Positions 43,288-52,300 of a stretch of DNA of 64,000 nucleotides are shown here, in pieces (the stretch's first letter is position 1; every line of letters starts with the position of its first letter). Origin of the DNA: Burkholderiaceae bacterium (GTDB lineage: Bacteria; Pseudomonadota; Gammaproteobacteria; Burkholderiales; Burkholderiaceae_D); contig JAGTRJ010000001.1 in assembly GCA_018261755.1 (NCBI GenBank), positions 95,936-159,935 of the forward strand, given 5' to 3'. A program made the translations under genes and the position numbers. A model generated the notes under the pieces. That model was given only the letters and a program-made list of their open reading frames with translations, was not told the DNA's origin and did no database searches.

Positions 43288-45588
43288 TCAGTCAGCCTGC
43301 CACGCCCGTTCGAGCAGGCGTTGCAGTCGTTCAGCCGCAGCGCCATCCGTCAGCGCCGCCAGCTCGCACAGGCGCCTTACCTTCGCTGTCAGCGCTTCAT
43401 CATCCTGTCCAGACAGCGCCGATTGCAGCGCGTTCACCTGCATTTGCAAACGCTCGCGTGCCAGCTCTGGCGGGCTGTCGATACCGGCAACGATTTCCAG
43501 CTGCAGCAGTTCCTGCGCCAGTTGACTGGCGGCATTTTCCAGCCGGCTGGCATAACCGCGATCGCCGGCTGCCAGTGCGGCATGCGCGGCGTCAAAGCGC
43601 GCACGCATCCGTTTTTCCCACGATGACGTCAGCGGCGGCAGCATTTGCCAGTGCGCCGACCAGCCAGCATCGAGCTGATGGTTCGCCACCACAGCTTCCT
43701 CGGCAGCCTGACACAGGCCGAGTTTTTCCTGCAAGACGCGCAATTGCGCCTGCCGCGCAGCTTGCCGTTCCTGTCTTTCCTGCTCCAGCCGCCGTTTTTC
43801 CGCATCGGCCGCATCCGCCAGTTCCCTACGGCGTGCAAACACGGCATCGCACGCGGTACAGAAGCGCTGCCACAACTGGCGCTCATCATGCCGCTCCAGC
43901 GGCAGCGTCCTAGCCGATTCCTGCCAGCGTGCTTGCAGTTGCCGCACACGATCGGTTGCGCCGCGCACATCCGGGTTGATGCCTTCAGCCTCCGCTATCA
44001 GACTTTCGCGCCGTCCGACTTCCTGTTGGCGCTGTTCATCCAGCGGCCCGAGTAGCTGCTGCAATACATCGGTGAATTCAGCGTCCAGGCGCTTTCGATC
44101 GCGACGATCGATCGGCCCAAGCTGCTGCCATGATTGCCGCGCAAGGCGGCAATCATGCGCCAGTTTTTTCCAGTCCGTGCTTCCAGCCAGCGCTCGCAAA
44201 CCGGTCAGCAGTTTTTCCGCTTTATCACGATTCTGTTGCCTTTCCTGTGAACGCTTTTGCACATGTTCCGCCACCGGCGCGTAAGCTGCATTGCAGGCGG
44301 CATCAAACCGCTCCCAAAGTGCCTTCGATGCCGCGCCAGATGCGACATCAAGCGCCTTCCATTGCTGACGAACGGCACTGATTCTGTTGGCCAGTTCATT
44401 CGGCGACAGTGATTGATCTGGCAACCCGACGGCGGCCGCGATCAGTTCCTCGCGTGACACGTTGCCGCCCCAGCGGGCCCAATCCTGCATTCGTTTGAGT
44501 TCGGAGCGCACTTCAGCCAACCGCGCCATCTGCGCATCAGCCGGCTTGCTGGTAGAAAAATCCATTGCCCGCAGCTTCGCATCCTGCTCGATGGCAACGT
44601 GCAGCAATCCTTCGCTCAACGCCTGCTCCAGCGCAAGCAGCGTCTGCGAGAAATCCGTGTTCAGCGTAGTTTGCTCTGGCTGCTGCTTGGCTGGCACAGG
44701 ACTAGGCGGCGCCAGCCTTTGTAGCAATGCATCGAACCGCTGCTGCATCGGTTCGGCCAACTGCGGTTCATCGATCGATGGCAAACGCTGCCATTCGCGT
44801 TTGAGCGACTGGCGATCAAGCGATGCCGGTTCCGCAGTTTCCCACGCGGCCAGCGCCGCCATTCTGGCTTCAACCGCCGCTTTATGCCGTTCCTGCGCAA
44901 GCAACCACTCGCGTAAGCGCAGACGCTGCGACTCAAATTCGGCCAGCAGATGCGGCGGCAGCGCCGACGCTTCAGATGATGCGCGATGCCGCGCCATGTC
45001 TGCTTCCAGCATGGCCACAGTTTCCGCCGTCCAAACAATATCTGGCTGACGCATTTTTTCCAGCATGCCTATCACCGCACGCTGCAAGTCAGCCTGCGCC
45101 GTCAGGCGTTCAGCCAACTGCGCCCGCAGGCGTTCGAAAGAAGCCCGCATCGTATCCGGCAACTCACCCGCCAGTTGCCAGCGCTTGTCCAGCTCGGCCA
45201 CCAGGTTCGCCATCAGTGGCGAAGCATCAAACAGACGCTGTGCCTCGTCAATGCATTCCTGCGCATGCGTTTCGGCCATTTCCTTGCGCCTGAGCTGATC
45301 CAGCCGCGACTGCATCAGCTTTGCCACGCGGCGGTCGGTCTTGCGCACGGCCTGCAAAACCTGCTCAAGCATTGGCTTGCTGACCACATGCTGCGCCGCC
45401 TCCAGGCGCGCGTCTGCAAAGTGACAGTCGGCAATGAACGCCACCGCGCCAGCTTCGTCATTACCGAAACTGCCCGCCTGCAGCATCGCCTGCTGCTTGG
45501 CCAAGCCATCAGACGAAGACGATGGCAATTCGGCCTTCGAATCAGATGCTGCCGTTTTTGAAGCTCGCCGCAAGAAAAATTTAAGCAT
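43288..45588 (-). CDS. DUF349-repeat protein
   Basis: The 766-residue, highly charged, helix-rich protein contains several DUF349-type helical repeats (for example LWERFDAACNAAYAPV, and LWQRFCTACDAVFARRRELADAADAEKRRLEQERQERQ). Each has an RW/W-containing start such as DWKKLAHDCRLARQSWQQLGPIDRRDRKRLDAEF. It is nearly all helix and coiled coil, has no signal peptide or membrane segment, and is Arg/Gln/Leu-rich. DUF349 proteins are widespread but uncharacterised in bacteria; some are implicated in nucleoid or stress functions. It is transcribed alone. Confidence 0.8.
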   Translation of the reverse strand: MLKFFLRRASKTAASDSKAELPSSSSDGLAKQQAMLQAGSFGNDEAGAVAFIADCHFADARLEAAQHVVSKPMLEQVLQAVRKTDRRVAKLMQSRLDQLRRKEMAETHAQECIDEAQRLFDASPLMANLVAELDKRWQLAGELPDTMRASFERLRAQLAERLTAQADLQRAVIGMLEKMRQPDIVWTAETVAMLEADMARHRASSEASALPPHLLAEFESQRLRLREWLLAQERHKAAVEARMAALAAWETAEPASLDRQSLKREWQRLPSIDEPQLAEPMQQRFDALLQRLAPPSPVPAKQQPEQTTLNTDFSQTLLALEQALSEGLLHVAIEQDAKLRAMDFSTSKPADAQMARLAEVRSELKRMQDWARWGGNVSREELIAAAVGLPDQSLSPNELANRISAVRQQWKALDVASGAASKALWERFDAACNAAYAPVAEHVQKRSQERQQNRDKAEKLLTGLRALAGSTDWKKLAHDCRLARQSWQQLGPIDRRDRKRLDAEFTDVLQQLLGPLDEQRQQEVGRRESLIAEAEGINPDVRGATDRVRQLQARWQESARTLPLERHDERQLWQRFCTACDAVFARRRELADAADAEKRRLEQERQERQAARQAQLRVLQEKLGLCQAAEEAVVANHQLDAGWSAHWQMLPPLTSSWEKRMRARFDAAHAALAAGDRGYASRLENAASQLAQELLQLEIVAGIDSPPELARERLQMQVNALQSALSGQDDEALTAKVRRLCELAALTDGAAAERLQRLLERAWQAD

Positions 45589-45780
45589 GACTAAATGTAC
45601 TGGCCGGAAAAATTATCCGAAACACGGATCATAGCAACTTGCGAGCCATATCGAACCATTTGCGCAAGAAATTTCCGCGTTTTTACAGTGATTGACATAC
45701 CTCAACGCAGATCATTGGCCTTCGGATAATGTCACTTTAATCATCTTCTGCCATGTCAATTCATTTTCAGGGGGCGCCGC

Positions 45781-46284
45781 ATGAAACCGAAACAACCACC
45801 TACGCCAAGCTTCCAGCCAGGACAGCACTTTCAGTTGATGGACGAAGTCGTGCATGATCCTTTGCAGGATCTGGGCAAACTGGCCGAGCCAGCTGTCTGC
45901 GGTACCTGCAAGGCCGTATATCACAAAGGCCACTGGCAATGGCTGGCATCGCCGCCGAATGCATATCTGGTGCAGTGTCCGGCATGCAAGCGGGTGCAGC
46001 AAAAGCTCCCGGCCGGTTACGTTACCATCACGGGTGAATTTGCGCGCAGCCACGAAGCCGAACTGCTGGCACTGGTCCACAACCACGAAACGCGAGAAAA
46101 GCAGGAACATCCGCTCAAGCGCATCATGAACATCGAACAGATCGATGACGGCATCGAGATCACCACCACCGACATTCACCTTGCACACGGCATTGGCGAA
46201 GCGCTGCATCATGCCTACAAGGGCGAACTGGAATCGCATTTCAATGATGCCGAATACCTGCTGCGCGTGCGCTGGCAGCGCTGA
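45781..46284 (+). CDS. BCAM0308-family zinc-ribbon protein
   Basis: The 167-residue protein has two CxxC pairs (AVCGTCKAVYHKGHW and VQCPACKRVQQKL) suggestive of a zinc ribbon. The conserved C-terminal part is EHPLKRIMNIEQIDDGIEITTTDIHLAHGIGEALHHAYKGEL. This is the arrangement of the BCAM0308 family, which is largely restricted to Burkholderiales and related beta-proteobacteria and loosely resembles the NMD3 N-terminal zinc domain. The function is unknown. It is followed by repeat copy G. Confidence 0.78.
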   Translation: MKPKQPPTPSFQPGQHFQLMDEVVHDPLQDLGKLAEPAVCGTCKAVYHKGHWQWLASPPNAYLVQCPACKRVQQKLPAGYVTITGEFARSHEAELLALVHNHETREKQEHPLKRIMNIEQIDDGIEITTTDIHLAHGIGEALHHAYKGELESHFNDAEYLLRVRWQR

Positions 46285-46322
46285 AACCGTCTGCAACGAT
46301 CTGTCGGAACCACCATCGGCCT

Positions 46323-46400
46323 TCAGAAATACTCCCACCAGTATTTCTGAAGCGCCTATGAATATCCGGCGAAAACCGAGTTTTTTCCTGCATACTCCAT
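46323..46400 (-). repeat. Dispersed hairpin repeat, copy G
   Basis: On the minus strand the left arm is worn (ATGGAGTATGCAGGAAAAAA), and the middle GCCGGATATTC equals copy D. The right end is a perfect 13-bp stem: CTTCAGAAATACT / AGTATTTCTGAAG around 6 bases (46321-46352). It lies downstream of the BCAM0308-family gene and could form a hairpin in that transcript, though it lacks a T-run. Confidence 0.7.
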
Positions 46401-46514
46401 GAGTCGCTGAAATTGCGCGTGCCATTTCCGGCTTGAACGGTGCGCGCCGGATGCCGGCAGGGTTAGAATGACGGCCTGCGGCATCATTTCGATGCCTTCC
46501 CTGCCCTGCTTACC

Positions 46515-48116
46515 ATGCTGCGACTGACTGAAATCCGCCTGCCGCTCGACCATACCGAAGATGATTTGACCAACGCCATTGCCAGAAAACTGGCCATCGC
46601 GCCGGGAGAAGTTGTCTGCTACACCATCTTCCGCCGTGGCTTCGATGCGCGCAAGAAAGGCGCTATCCTGTTCGTCTATACGCTGGACGTGACCACCACC
46701 ACCGATGCGCTGCTGCTGCAAAAATTTGCCGACGACAAGCACGTCAAGCCAGCGCCAGACATGCGCTACCGTTTTGTGGCCCGCGCAACGGGCAAGGAAG
46801 CATCGCGTCCGGTCGTGGTCGGCTTCGGCCCGTGCGGCATGTTCGCCGCGCTGATCCTGGCGCAAAGCGGTTTCCGCCCCATCATTGTCGAGCGCGGCAA
46901 GAAAGTGCGCGAGCGCACGGCCGACACCTTCGGCTTCTGGCGCCAGCGCAAGCTCAATCCCGAATCGAACGTGCAGTTCGGCGAAGGCGGCGCCGGCACC
47001 TTTTCCGACGGCAAGCTGCACACACAAATCAAGGATCCGAAATTCTATGGCCGCAAGGTGCTGACCGAATTCGTGAAAGCCGGCGCACCGGAAGAAATCC
47101 TGTATGTCAGCAAGCCGCACATTGGCACCTTCCGGCTGGTGAAAATGGTTGAGCTGATGCGCGAGGAAATCGAATCGCTCGGCGGCGAATTCCGCTTCGA
47201 AAACCGGGTGGACGATATCGAGATCGTCGACGGCGAAGTCAGTAGCGTCACACTAGCCAGCGGCGAGCGCTTGGCTACGAACCAAGTGGTCTTGGCGGTT
47301 GGCCACAGTGCTCGCGACACGTTCGAAATGCTCTACCGGCGTGGCGTGTACATCGAAGCCAAGCCATTCTCGGTCGGCTTCCGCATCGAGCACCCGCAGT
47401 CGATGATCGACGCCTGCCGCCTCGGTCCCAATGCCGGCCACCCGGCGCTGGGCGCGGCCGACTACCATCTGGTGCACCACTGCAAGAATGGCCGCTCGGT
47501 GTACAGCTTTTGCATGTGCCCCGGCGGCACCGTAGTCGCAGCCGCGTCCGAACCCGGGCGCGTGGTCACCAACGGCATGAGCCAGTATTCGCGCGCCGAA
47601 CGCAATGCAAACGCGGCAATCGTGGTCGGTATCGAACCCTCCGACTACCCCGGCCATCCGCTAGCCGGAATCGAATTCCAGCGCCAGCTTGAAGCGCGTG
47701 CGTTCGAGCTCGGCGGCGGCACCTACGACGCACCGGGGCAACTGGTCGGCGATTTCCTCGCTGGCCGCCCGTCGACCGAATTCGGCGCGGTGACTCCGTC
47801 ATACAAGCCTGCGGTGCATCTGACCGACCTCGCCAGCGCGTTGCCCGACTATGCGATCGACGCCATACGCGAAGCGATTCCGGCATTCGAGCAGCAAATC
47901 AAGGGCTTCGCCCGCGAAGATGCGGTGCTGACCGGGGTCGAAACGCGCACCTCATCACCTATCCGCCTCAAGCGCGATGACAAGACACTGCAAAGCGTGA
48001 ACGTAAAGGGACTGTACCCGGCCGGCGAAGGCGCTGGCTATGCCGGCGGCATCCTGTCGGCGGCGGTCGATGGCATCAAGGTGGCTGAGGCGGTAGCGCT
48101 CGCGCTCGCATCCTGA
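46515..48116 (+). CDS. FAD-dependent dehydrogenase (COG2509-like)
   Basis: The 533-residue flavoprotein has an N-terminal alpha/beta domain (residues 1-90), then the FAD-binding GxGxxG motif in PVVVGFGPCGMFAALILAQSGFRPIIVERG (about 98-128). QFGEGGAGTFSDGKL and the conserved YLVHHCKNGRSVYSFCMCPGGTVVAA and YPAGEGAGYAGGILSAAVDGIKVAE segments are typical of this group. Homologues occur broadly and are annotated as FAD-dependent dehydrogenases without assigned substrates. The C-M-C-PGG segment could hold a redox cysteine pair. It is followed by a radical SAM gene after 64 bases. Confidence 0.85.
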   Translation: MLRLTEIRLPLDHTEDDLTNAIARKLAIAPGEVVCYTIFRRGFDARKKGAILFVYTLDVTTTTDALLLQKFADDKHVKPAPDMRYRFVARATGKEASRPVVVGFGPCGMFAALILAQSGFRPIIVERGKKVRERTADTFGFWRQRKLNPESNVQFGEGGAGTFSDGKLHTQIKDPKFYGRKVLTEFVKAGAPEEILYVSKPHIGTFRLVKMVELMREEIESLGGEFRFENRVDDIEIVDGEVSSVTLASGERLATNQVVLAVGHSARDTFEMLYRRGVYIEAKPFSVGFRIEHPQSMIDACRLGPNAGHPALGAADYHLVHHCKNGRSVYSFCMCPGGTVVAAASEPGRVVTNGMSQYSRAERNANAAIVVGIEPSDYPGHPLAGIEFQRQLEARAFELGGGTYDAPGQLVGDFLAGRPSTEFGAVTPSYKPAVHLTDLASALPDYAIDAIREAIPAFEQQIKGFAREDAVLTGVETRTSSPIRLKRDDKTLQSVNVKGLYPAGEGAGYAGGILSAAVDGIKVAEAVALALAS

Positions 48117-48180
48117 GCAGTTCTGCCACAAATTTGCTATGCTTTTCCGATTGAATACCCAAGCTAGTTTGCAATAAAAC

Positions 48181-49080
48181 ATGTATTACGCATCCCCCAT
48201 CACCTACACCGAACCGCTGTTCCGACCACCGAGCGAAGCGCGCTCGCTGATTTTCCAGATCACCAACGGCTGTAGCTGGAACAAGTGCACCTACTGCGAC
48301 ATGTACACCCAGCCGCAGAAGAAGTTTTCAGTCAAGCCGGAAGAAGACGTGCTGCGCGAAATCGAATGGGCCGGCCAGAACCTGCAAGGCGTGCGGCGCG
48401 TGTTCCTGGCCGATGGCGATGCGATTTCACTCTCGAACCGGCGCCTGCTGACCATTCTGGACGCAATCCGCAAGCACCTGCCGGACGTCAGTCGCGTGGC
48501 ATCCTACTGTTCACCCAACAATGTCACGCGCAAGTCGGTCGAAGACCTGAAAGCACTGCACAATGCCGGGCTGGATCTGGTGTACGTCGGCGCCGAATCG
48601 GGCGATGATTTCGTACTCAAATCGATCAACAAGGGCGAAACGCACGACGGCACGGTCGATGCGCTGAACAAGCTCGGTGACGCCGGCATCAAGCGTTCGG
48701 TGATGATCATCAGCGGCGTCGGCGGCAAGCGGTTTTATGAGCAGCACGCGCTGAATTCCGCCCTCTTGCTCAACAAAACCCAGCCGGAATACCTGGCCTC
48801 GCTGGTGATCAACCATCCGCAAGGCATCGAGCGTTTTCAGGCTGGTTTTGGCGGCCAGTACGAGCTGATGAACCAATACGAGCGTTTCATCGAACTGCGC
48901 ACGATGATGAACGCGCTGGAGCTGAAATCGACCATTTACCGTAGCGACCATGCGTCGAACCAGCTGGTGTTGAAAGGCGTGCTGGGCAAGGACAAGGAAA
49001 AGCTGCTGGCGCAGATCGACCGTGCGATCGAAACGCCGGAACAGGCGCATCTGCGGCCGGTGTGGATACGACCGTTTTAA
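48181..49080 (+). CDS. Radical SAM enzyme, short form
   Basis: The 299-residue protein has the radical SAM cluster motif NGCSWNKCTYCDMY (CxxxxCxxC spacing) at about residues 31-44, then GVRRVFLADGDAISL, DLVYVGAESGDDFVLKSI and RSVMIISGVGG, which trace the partial TIM barrel. There is no extra C-terminal cluster or B12 domain. Radical SAM proteins of this type (Elp3-like by general shape) are unassigned. Its last 162 bases are duplicated at 49561-49722. It precedes the TrmO-family gene by 16 bases. Confidence 0.88.
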   Translation: MYYASPITYTEPLFRPPSEARSLIFQITNGCSWNKCTYCDMYTQPQKKFSVKPEEDVLREIEWAGQNLQGVRRVFLADGDAISLSNRRLLTILDAIRKHLPDVSRVASYCSPNNVTRKSVEDLKALHNAGLDLVYVGAESGDDFVLKSINKGETHDGTVDALNKLGDAGIKRSVMIISGVGGKRFYEQHALNSALLLNKTQPEYLASLVINHPQGIERFQAGFGGQYELMNQYERFIELRTMMNALELKSTIYRSDHASNQLVLKGVLGKDKEKLLAQIDRAIETPEQAHLRPVWIRPF

Positions 49081-49096
49081 CCAATGCTTCTACGCC

Positions 49097-49567
49097 ATGA
49101 ATTTCTCCGTCGAACCCATTGCCACCATTCACGCGCTGCGCCAGCATCCGGAAGATGATTTCTGGAGCGGCGAAGAAGCGCGGATTGTGCTGGCCGATGG
49201 CATTCCGGCTGAATCGCTGCAGGGGCTGGCGGAGTTTTCGCACGTGGAAGTGCTGTACCTGTTCCATCAGGTTGCACAGGCGAAGATCGTCAGCGGCGCG
49301 CGCCATCCGCGCAACAACCCGAACTGGCCGAAGATCGGCATTTTTGCGCAGCGCGGCAAAAACCGCCCGAACCGCATCGGCAGCACAATTTGCCGGCTGC
49401 TGCGCTGCGAAGAGCGCTGCCTGATTGTGGCTGAACTAGACGCGATCGACGGCACGCCCGTGCTCGACCTCAAACCGGTGATGGCCGAATTCCTGCCGCG
49501 CGAAACGGTGCGGCAGCCGCAATGGTCGCATGAACTGATGCGCGACTACTGGCGCCGACGGAGCTGA
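49097..49567 (+). CDS. TrmO/TsaA-family methyltransferase
   Basis: The 156-residue protein starts at ATG 49097 (MNFSVEPIATIHALR). VEVLYLFHQV, ARHPRNNPNWPKIGIFAQRGKNRPNRIGSTICRLL and LDLKPVMAEFLP are conserved TrmO/VirR-like (PF01980) features. TrmO methylates t6A37 of tRNA in Escherichia coli; this is a shorter version, so activity is not assured. The final residues RRRS and the stop fall where a duplicated radical SAM segment begins (49561), implying that the 3' end was reshaped by that duplication. It follows the radical SAM gene closely. Confidence 0.8.
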   Translation: MNFSVEPIATIHALRQHPEDDFWSGEEARIVLADGIPAESLQGLAEFSHVEVLYLFHQVAQAKIVSGARHPRNNPNWPKIGIFAQRGKNRPNRIGSTICRLLRCEERCLIVAELDAIDGTPVLDLKPVMAEFLPRETVRQPQWSHELMRDYWRRRS

Positions 49568-49722
49568 AATCGACCATTTACCGCAGCGACCACGCTTCGT
49601 ACCAGTTGGTGTTGAAAGGCGTGTTATACAAGAACAAGAAAAAGCTGCCGGCGCAGATCGACCGCACAATCGAAATGCCAGAACAGGCGCATCTGCGGCC
49701 AGTGTGGATGCGGCCGTTTTGA
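49561..49722 (+). pseudogene. Orphan duplicate of the radical SAM gene 3' end
   Basis: 162 bases align without indels to 48919-49080 and translate as ELKSTIYRSDHASYQLVLKG ... PEQAHLRPVWMRPF followed by a stop, against ELKSTIYRSDHASNQLVLKG ... PEQAHLRPVWIRPF in the intact gene. Many differences are silent and the frame is kept to the stop, so it diverged as coding DNA before losing its 5' part. It overlaps the last 7 bases of the TrmO-family gene. It has no start and is presumably not expressed as a functional protein. Confidence 0.85.
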
Positions 49723-49740
49723 CAAAAAACGGCAAATAAG

Positions 49741-49817
49741 CAGAAATATATAAAAAAACAATTAATCTATCCAAATATTTCGGCGTTGTTAGAATATACT
49801 CACGCCAGTATATTTTG
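49741..49817 (+). repeat. Dispersed hairpin repeat, copy H
   Basis: The left arm is AT-rich and worn (AAATATATAAAAAAACA), the middle is CCAAATATTTCGGC, and the right palindrome is strong (AATATACT-CACGCC-AGTATATT, 49794-49815). It lies between the radical SAM fragment and the patatin gene, whose promoter may be within it. Confidence 0.65.
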
Positions 49818-49867
49818 CTCTCAAACTGTCCCCCAATGCAGTGAAGCACCACCACCTCGCCGCTCGC

Positions 49868-51295
49868 ATGCCCAAGAACCAGTTCACATCCATCTGCCAC
49901 CTGCTATTTGCGGTACTCGCGCTGTCGCTCACTGCCTGCTCAACCACGGCTCATTACCCGATCAATCCGGCGCAAAATGGTGCTGACAAGAAAACCGAAT
50001 ACCGCTTCGAGAACTTGGGGGGCGGCAACAGCAGCGACCATCTTGCGATGACGCTGTTCTTTTCCGGCGGCGGCACACGAGCGGCGGCACTGTCGCATGG
50101 TGTGCTCGAGGAACTGGCTGAAATGCGTGTGCGCTGGGATGGTCGCGAACGCATCTTGCTGGATGAAATCGATGTCATCAGCTCCGTTTCAGGTGGCAGC
50201 ATTACTGCCGCGCATTATGGCCTGAAGCAACGGCAACATTTTGCTGAATTTCCAGACAAATTCCTATACAAGGATTACCAGAACAGTATCAAGGACAAAA
50301 TTTTTTCACTGGAAATCCTGACACAACTCTGGTCCCCCACGTATGGCCGCATTGAAATAGTCGCCAATAAGTTCGACCAGTCGCTGTTTCATGGCGCAAC
50401 CTTCGGCGATCTGGCCAGACAGGGAAAACGTCCGTACTTGGTACTGAATTCGACCGACATGTCCAGCGGCGCACGTTTCGCATTCACGCAAGAACAATTT
50501 GACTTAATTTGCGCTGATTTGAGCGCCATCCCGCTGGCACGCGCTGTTGCCGCTTCGGCGGCTGTACCAGTGGTTTTTAGTCCGCTGACGCTGAAGAATT
50601 ACACCAGCACTTGCAACAATGACACCAAACAGGAACTGAATCGCGACTGGTCGAAATTGCCGCCCCGGCAGCAACTCCGCCTGCGCGAATTGCGCAGCTA
50701 TCTAGACGAACAGCGGCGTCCTTATTTGCATCTGGTCGATGGTGGTCTGGTAGATAACATCGGCATCGGTGGCAGTCTCGATCACGCGATGTTTTCGGGC
50801 AGTGCAGCCAACTTGGCACAAATACTTGGGTTTGATAATCTGCGCAAGGCGGTATTCGTGATTGTTTCCGCAGAAACCGATCCCAGTCTTGAAGCCGATT
50901 TAAGTCCGTCCGTGCCATCAATGCGGCGCGTTGCCATGGCGCTGGCCGATATCCCAATCAACCGCAACACCCGCGAATCGCTAATCCAGTTCCGTGAGAC
51001 GGTAAGTCAATGGAAACTAGCACTGAAGCAGAAATTCGGTAATGACACCGAGTTCTACGTGATTGAGGTTTCTCTGCGCGACATCGCGGATCCGGTTGAA
51101 CGAGAGCTATTCATGGCGATTCCCACCACGCTATCGCTGCCCAAAGATAATGTCGATCGCCTACGCCAGCTTGGACGAAAGATGTTGCGCGAATCGCCGG
51201 AAATGCAACGCCTGCTGCGCGACATGGCAGCCGAGCCGCACGCGCTGGATACCAAAATGGACGCACGTTTGCCTATTCTCAAGCAAAAACGCTGA
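49868..51295 (+). CDS. Patatin-like phospholipase lipoprotein
   Basis: The roughly 475-residue protein starts at ATG 49868 (an upstream GTG at 49841 is possible). A lipobox follows the signal peptide (LTAC). The patatin core has the glycine-rich oxyanion loop LFFSGGGTRAAALSHGVLEEL, the Ser nucleophile in SSVSGGSITAAHYG and the Asp of the dyad in HLVDGGLVDNIGIGG. It is probably an outer-membrane or periplasmic lipid hydrolase. Repeat copy H lies 50 bases upstream. No obvious partner gene; its product may act on membrane lipids. Confidence 0.85.
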   Translation: MPKNQFTSICHLLFAVLALSLTACSTTAHYPINPAQNGADKKTEYRFENLGGGNSSDHLAMTLFFSGGGTRAAALSHGVLEELAEMRVRWDGRERILLDEIDVISSVSGGSITAAHYGLKQRQHFAEFPDKFLYKDYQNSIKDKIFSLEILTQLWSPTYGRIEIVANKFDQSLFHGATFGDLARQGKRPYLVLNSTDMSSGARFAFTQEQFDLICADLSAIPLARAVAASAAVPVVFSPLTLKNYTSTCNNDTKQELNRDWSKLPPRQQLRLRELRSYLDEQRRPYLHLVDGGLVDNIGIGGSLDHAMFSGSAANLAQILGFDNLRKAVFVIVSAETDPSLEADLSPSVPSMRRVAMALADIPINRNTRESLIQFRETVSQWKLALKQKFGNDTEFYVIEVSLRDIADPVERELFMAIPTTLSLPKDNVDRLRQLGRKMLRESPEMQRLLRDMAAEPHALDTKMDARLPILKQKR

Positions 51296-51313
51296 ATCCC
51301 CCCCTGAACTCGC

Positions 51314-51319
51314 TATAAT
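51314..51319 (+). promoter_or_regulatory. Candidate -10 of the yhiI-rbbA-yhhJ unit
   Basis: TATAAT at 51314-51319, 47 bases before the HlyD-type start. A matching -35 is not convincing, so confidence is low. Confidence 0.35.
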
Positions 51320-51365
51320 TGACCCGAAAGTTATCTTCAACGCCGTAGCGAAAAAGGGGCTTTTC

Positions 51366-52298
51366 ATGTCTTTCCATGTCCGCTACCGGAAGCTGATCCT
51401 GCTGCTGGTACTTCTAATTGCCGCCGCCTCCATTGGCTGGCACTTCTTCAAACCGTCATCCAGCCAGCAAGGCATCGCCAGCGGCAATGGCCGTCTGGAA
51501 GCGACCGAGGTCGATGTCGCGACCAAGGTCGCCGGCAAGGTCGCCGCCGTGCTGGTGCGCGAAGGCGACAACCTGAACACGGGCCAGGTCGCCGCAAAGC
51601 TGGATGCAGACGAACTGGCGGCGCAATTGCGCGCGGCCGAAGCGGCTGCGCAGCAGGCGAAGGATGGCGTTGCCAGCGCCATCAGTCAGCAGAAACTGGC
51701 GAAAGTCACGCTGGATCGGACGCGCGAACTGATCAAGAAAGGCTTCATCAGCGCCGACCGTCTCGACCGTGACGTCAGCGCACTGCAAACCGCCGATGCC
51801 GCGCTGGCGGCCGCCAAAAACAAGGTCAGCGAAGCCGATGCGCGAGTCGATGCGCTGCGGGTTAACATCAAGGACACCAGCCTGATCGCGCCGGTCGCCG
51901 GCCGCGTGCTGTACCGGCTGACCGAACCGGGCGAATTCCTTGCTGCCGGCGGCAAGGCGTTCACATTGCTCGACCTGTCCGACGTGTACATGTCGATTTA
52001 CCTGCCAGCGGAAGAAGCAGGCAAGGTCGCGCTCGGCAGCGAAGCGAAGATTGCGCTCGATGCGCTGCCGGACATGGCCATTCCGGCCAGAGTGGTGTTC
52101 GTCGCGCCGCGGTCACAATTCACACCGAAGGAAGTGGAAACGCGGAATGAACGCGAAAAGCTGATGTTCCGCATCAAGGTCAAGGTCGAGCCGGAATGGA
52201 TCAGGCAGCATGCCGACATGGCCAAGCCGGGGATGCCGGGCATCGCCTATGTCCGGACTGAGCCGAACGCCGCCTGGCCCGCGAAGCTGGGGCAATAA
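51366..52298 (+). CDS. yhiI: Membrane-fusion (HlyD/YhiI-type) protein of an ABC exporter
   Basis: The 310-residue protein starts at ATG 51366. It has one N-terminal membrane anchor ([19 protein letters not shown]), a lipoyl-like half-motif ([33 protein letters not shown]), a coiled-coil hairpin (about 85-170, [16 protein letters not shown]), and a second lipoyl/beta-barrel part ([25 protein letters not shown]). It connects the inner-membrane ABC components to the outer envelope. The gene order with RbbA-like and YhhJ-like genes equals the enterobacterial yhiI-rbbA-yhhJ cluster. Confidence 0.9.
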   Translation: MSFHVRYRKLILLLVLLIAAASIGWHFFKPSSSQQGIASGNGRLEATEVDVATKVAGKVAAVLVREGDNLNTGQVAAKLDADELAAQLRAAEAAAQQAKDGVASAISQQKLAKVTLDRTRELIKKGFISADRLDRDVSALQTADAALAAAKNKVSEADARVDALRVNIKDTSLIAPVAGRVLYRLTEPGEFLAAGGKAFTLLDLSDVYMSIYLPAEEAGKVALGSEAKIALDALPDMAIPARVVFVAPRSQFTPKEVETRNEREKLMFRIKVKVEPEWIRQHADMAKPGMPGIAYVRTEPNAAWPAKLGQ

Positions 52299-52300
52299 TC

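Noticed and set aside
49567..49900. A reverse ORF at 49436-49900 beside the patatin gene
   Set aside because: It is antisense to the duplicated radical SAM segment and has no start signal or motif.
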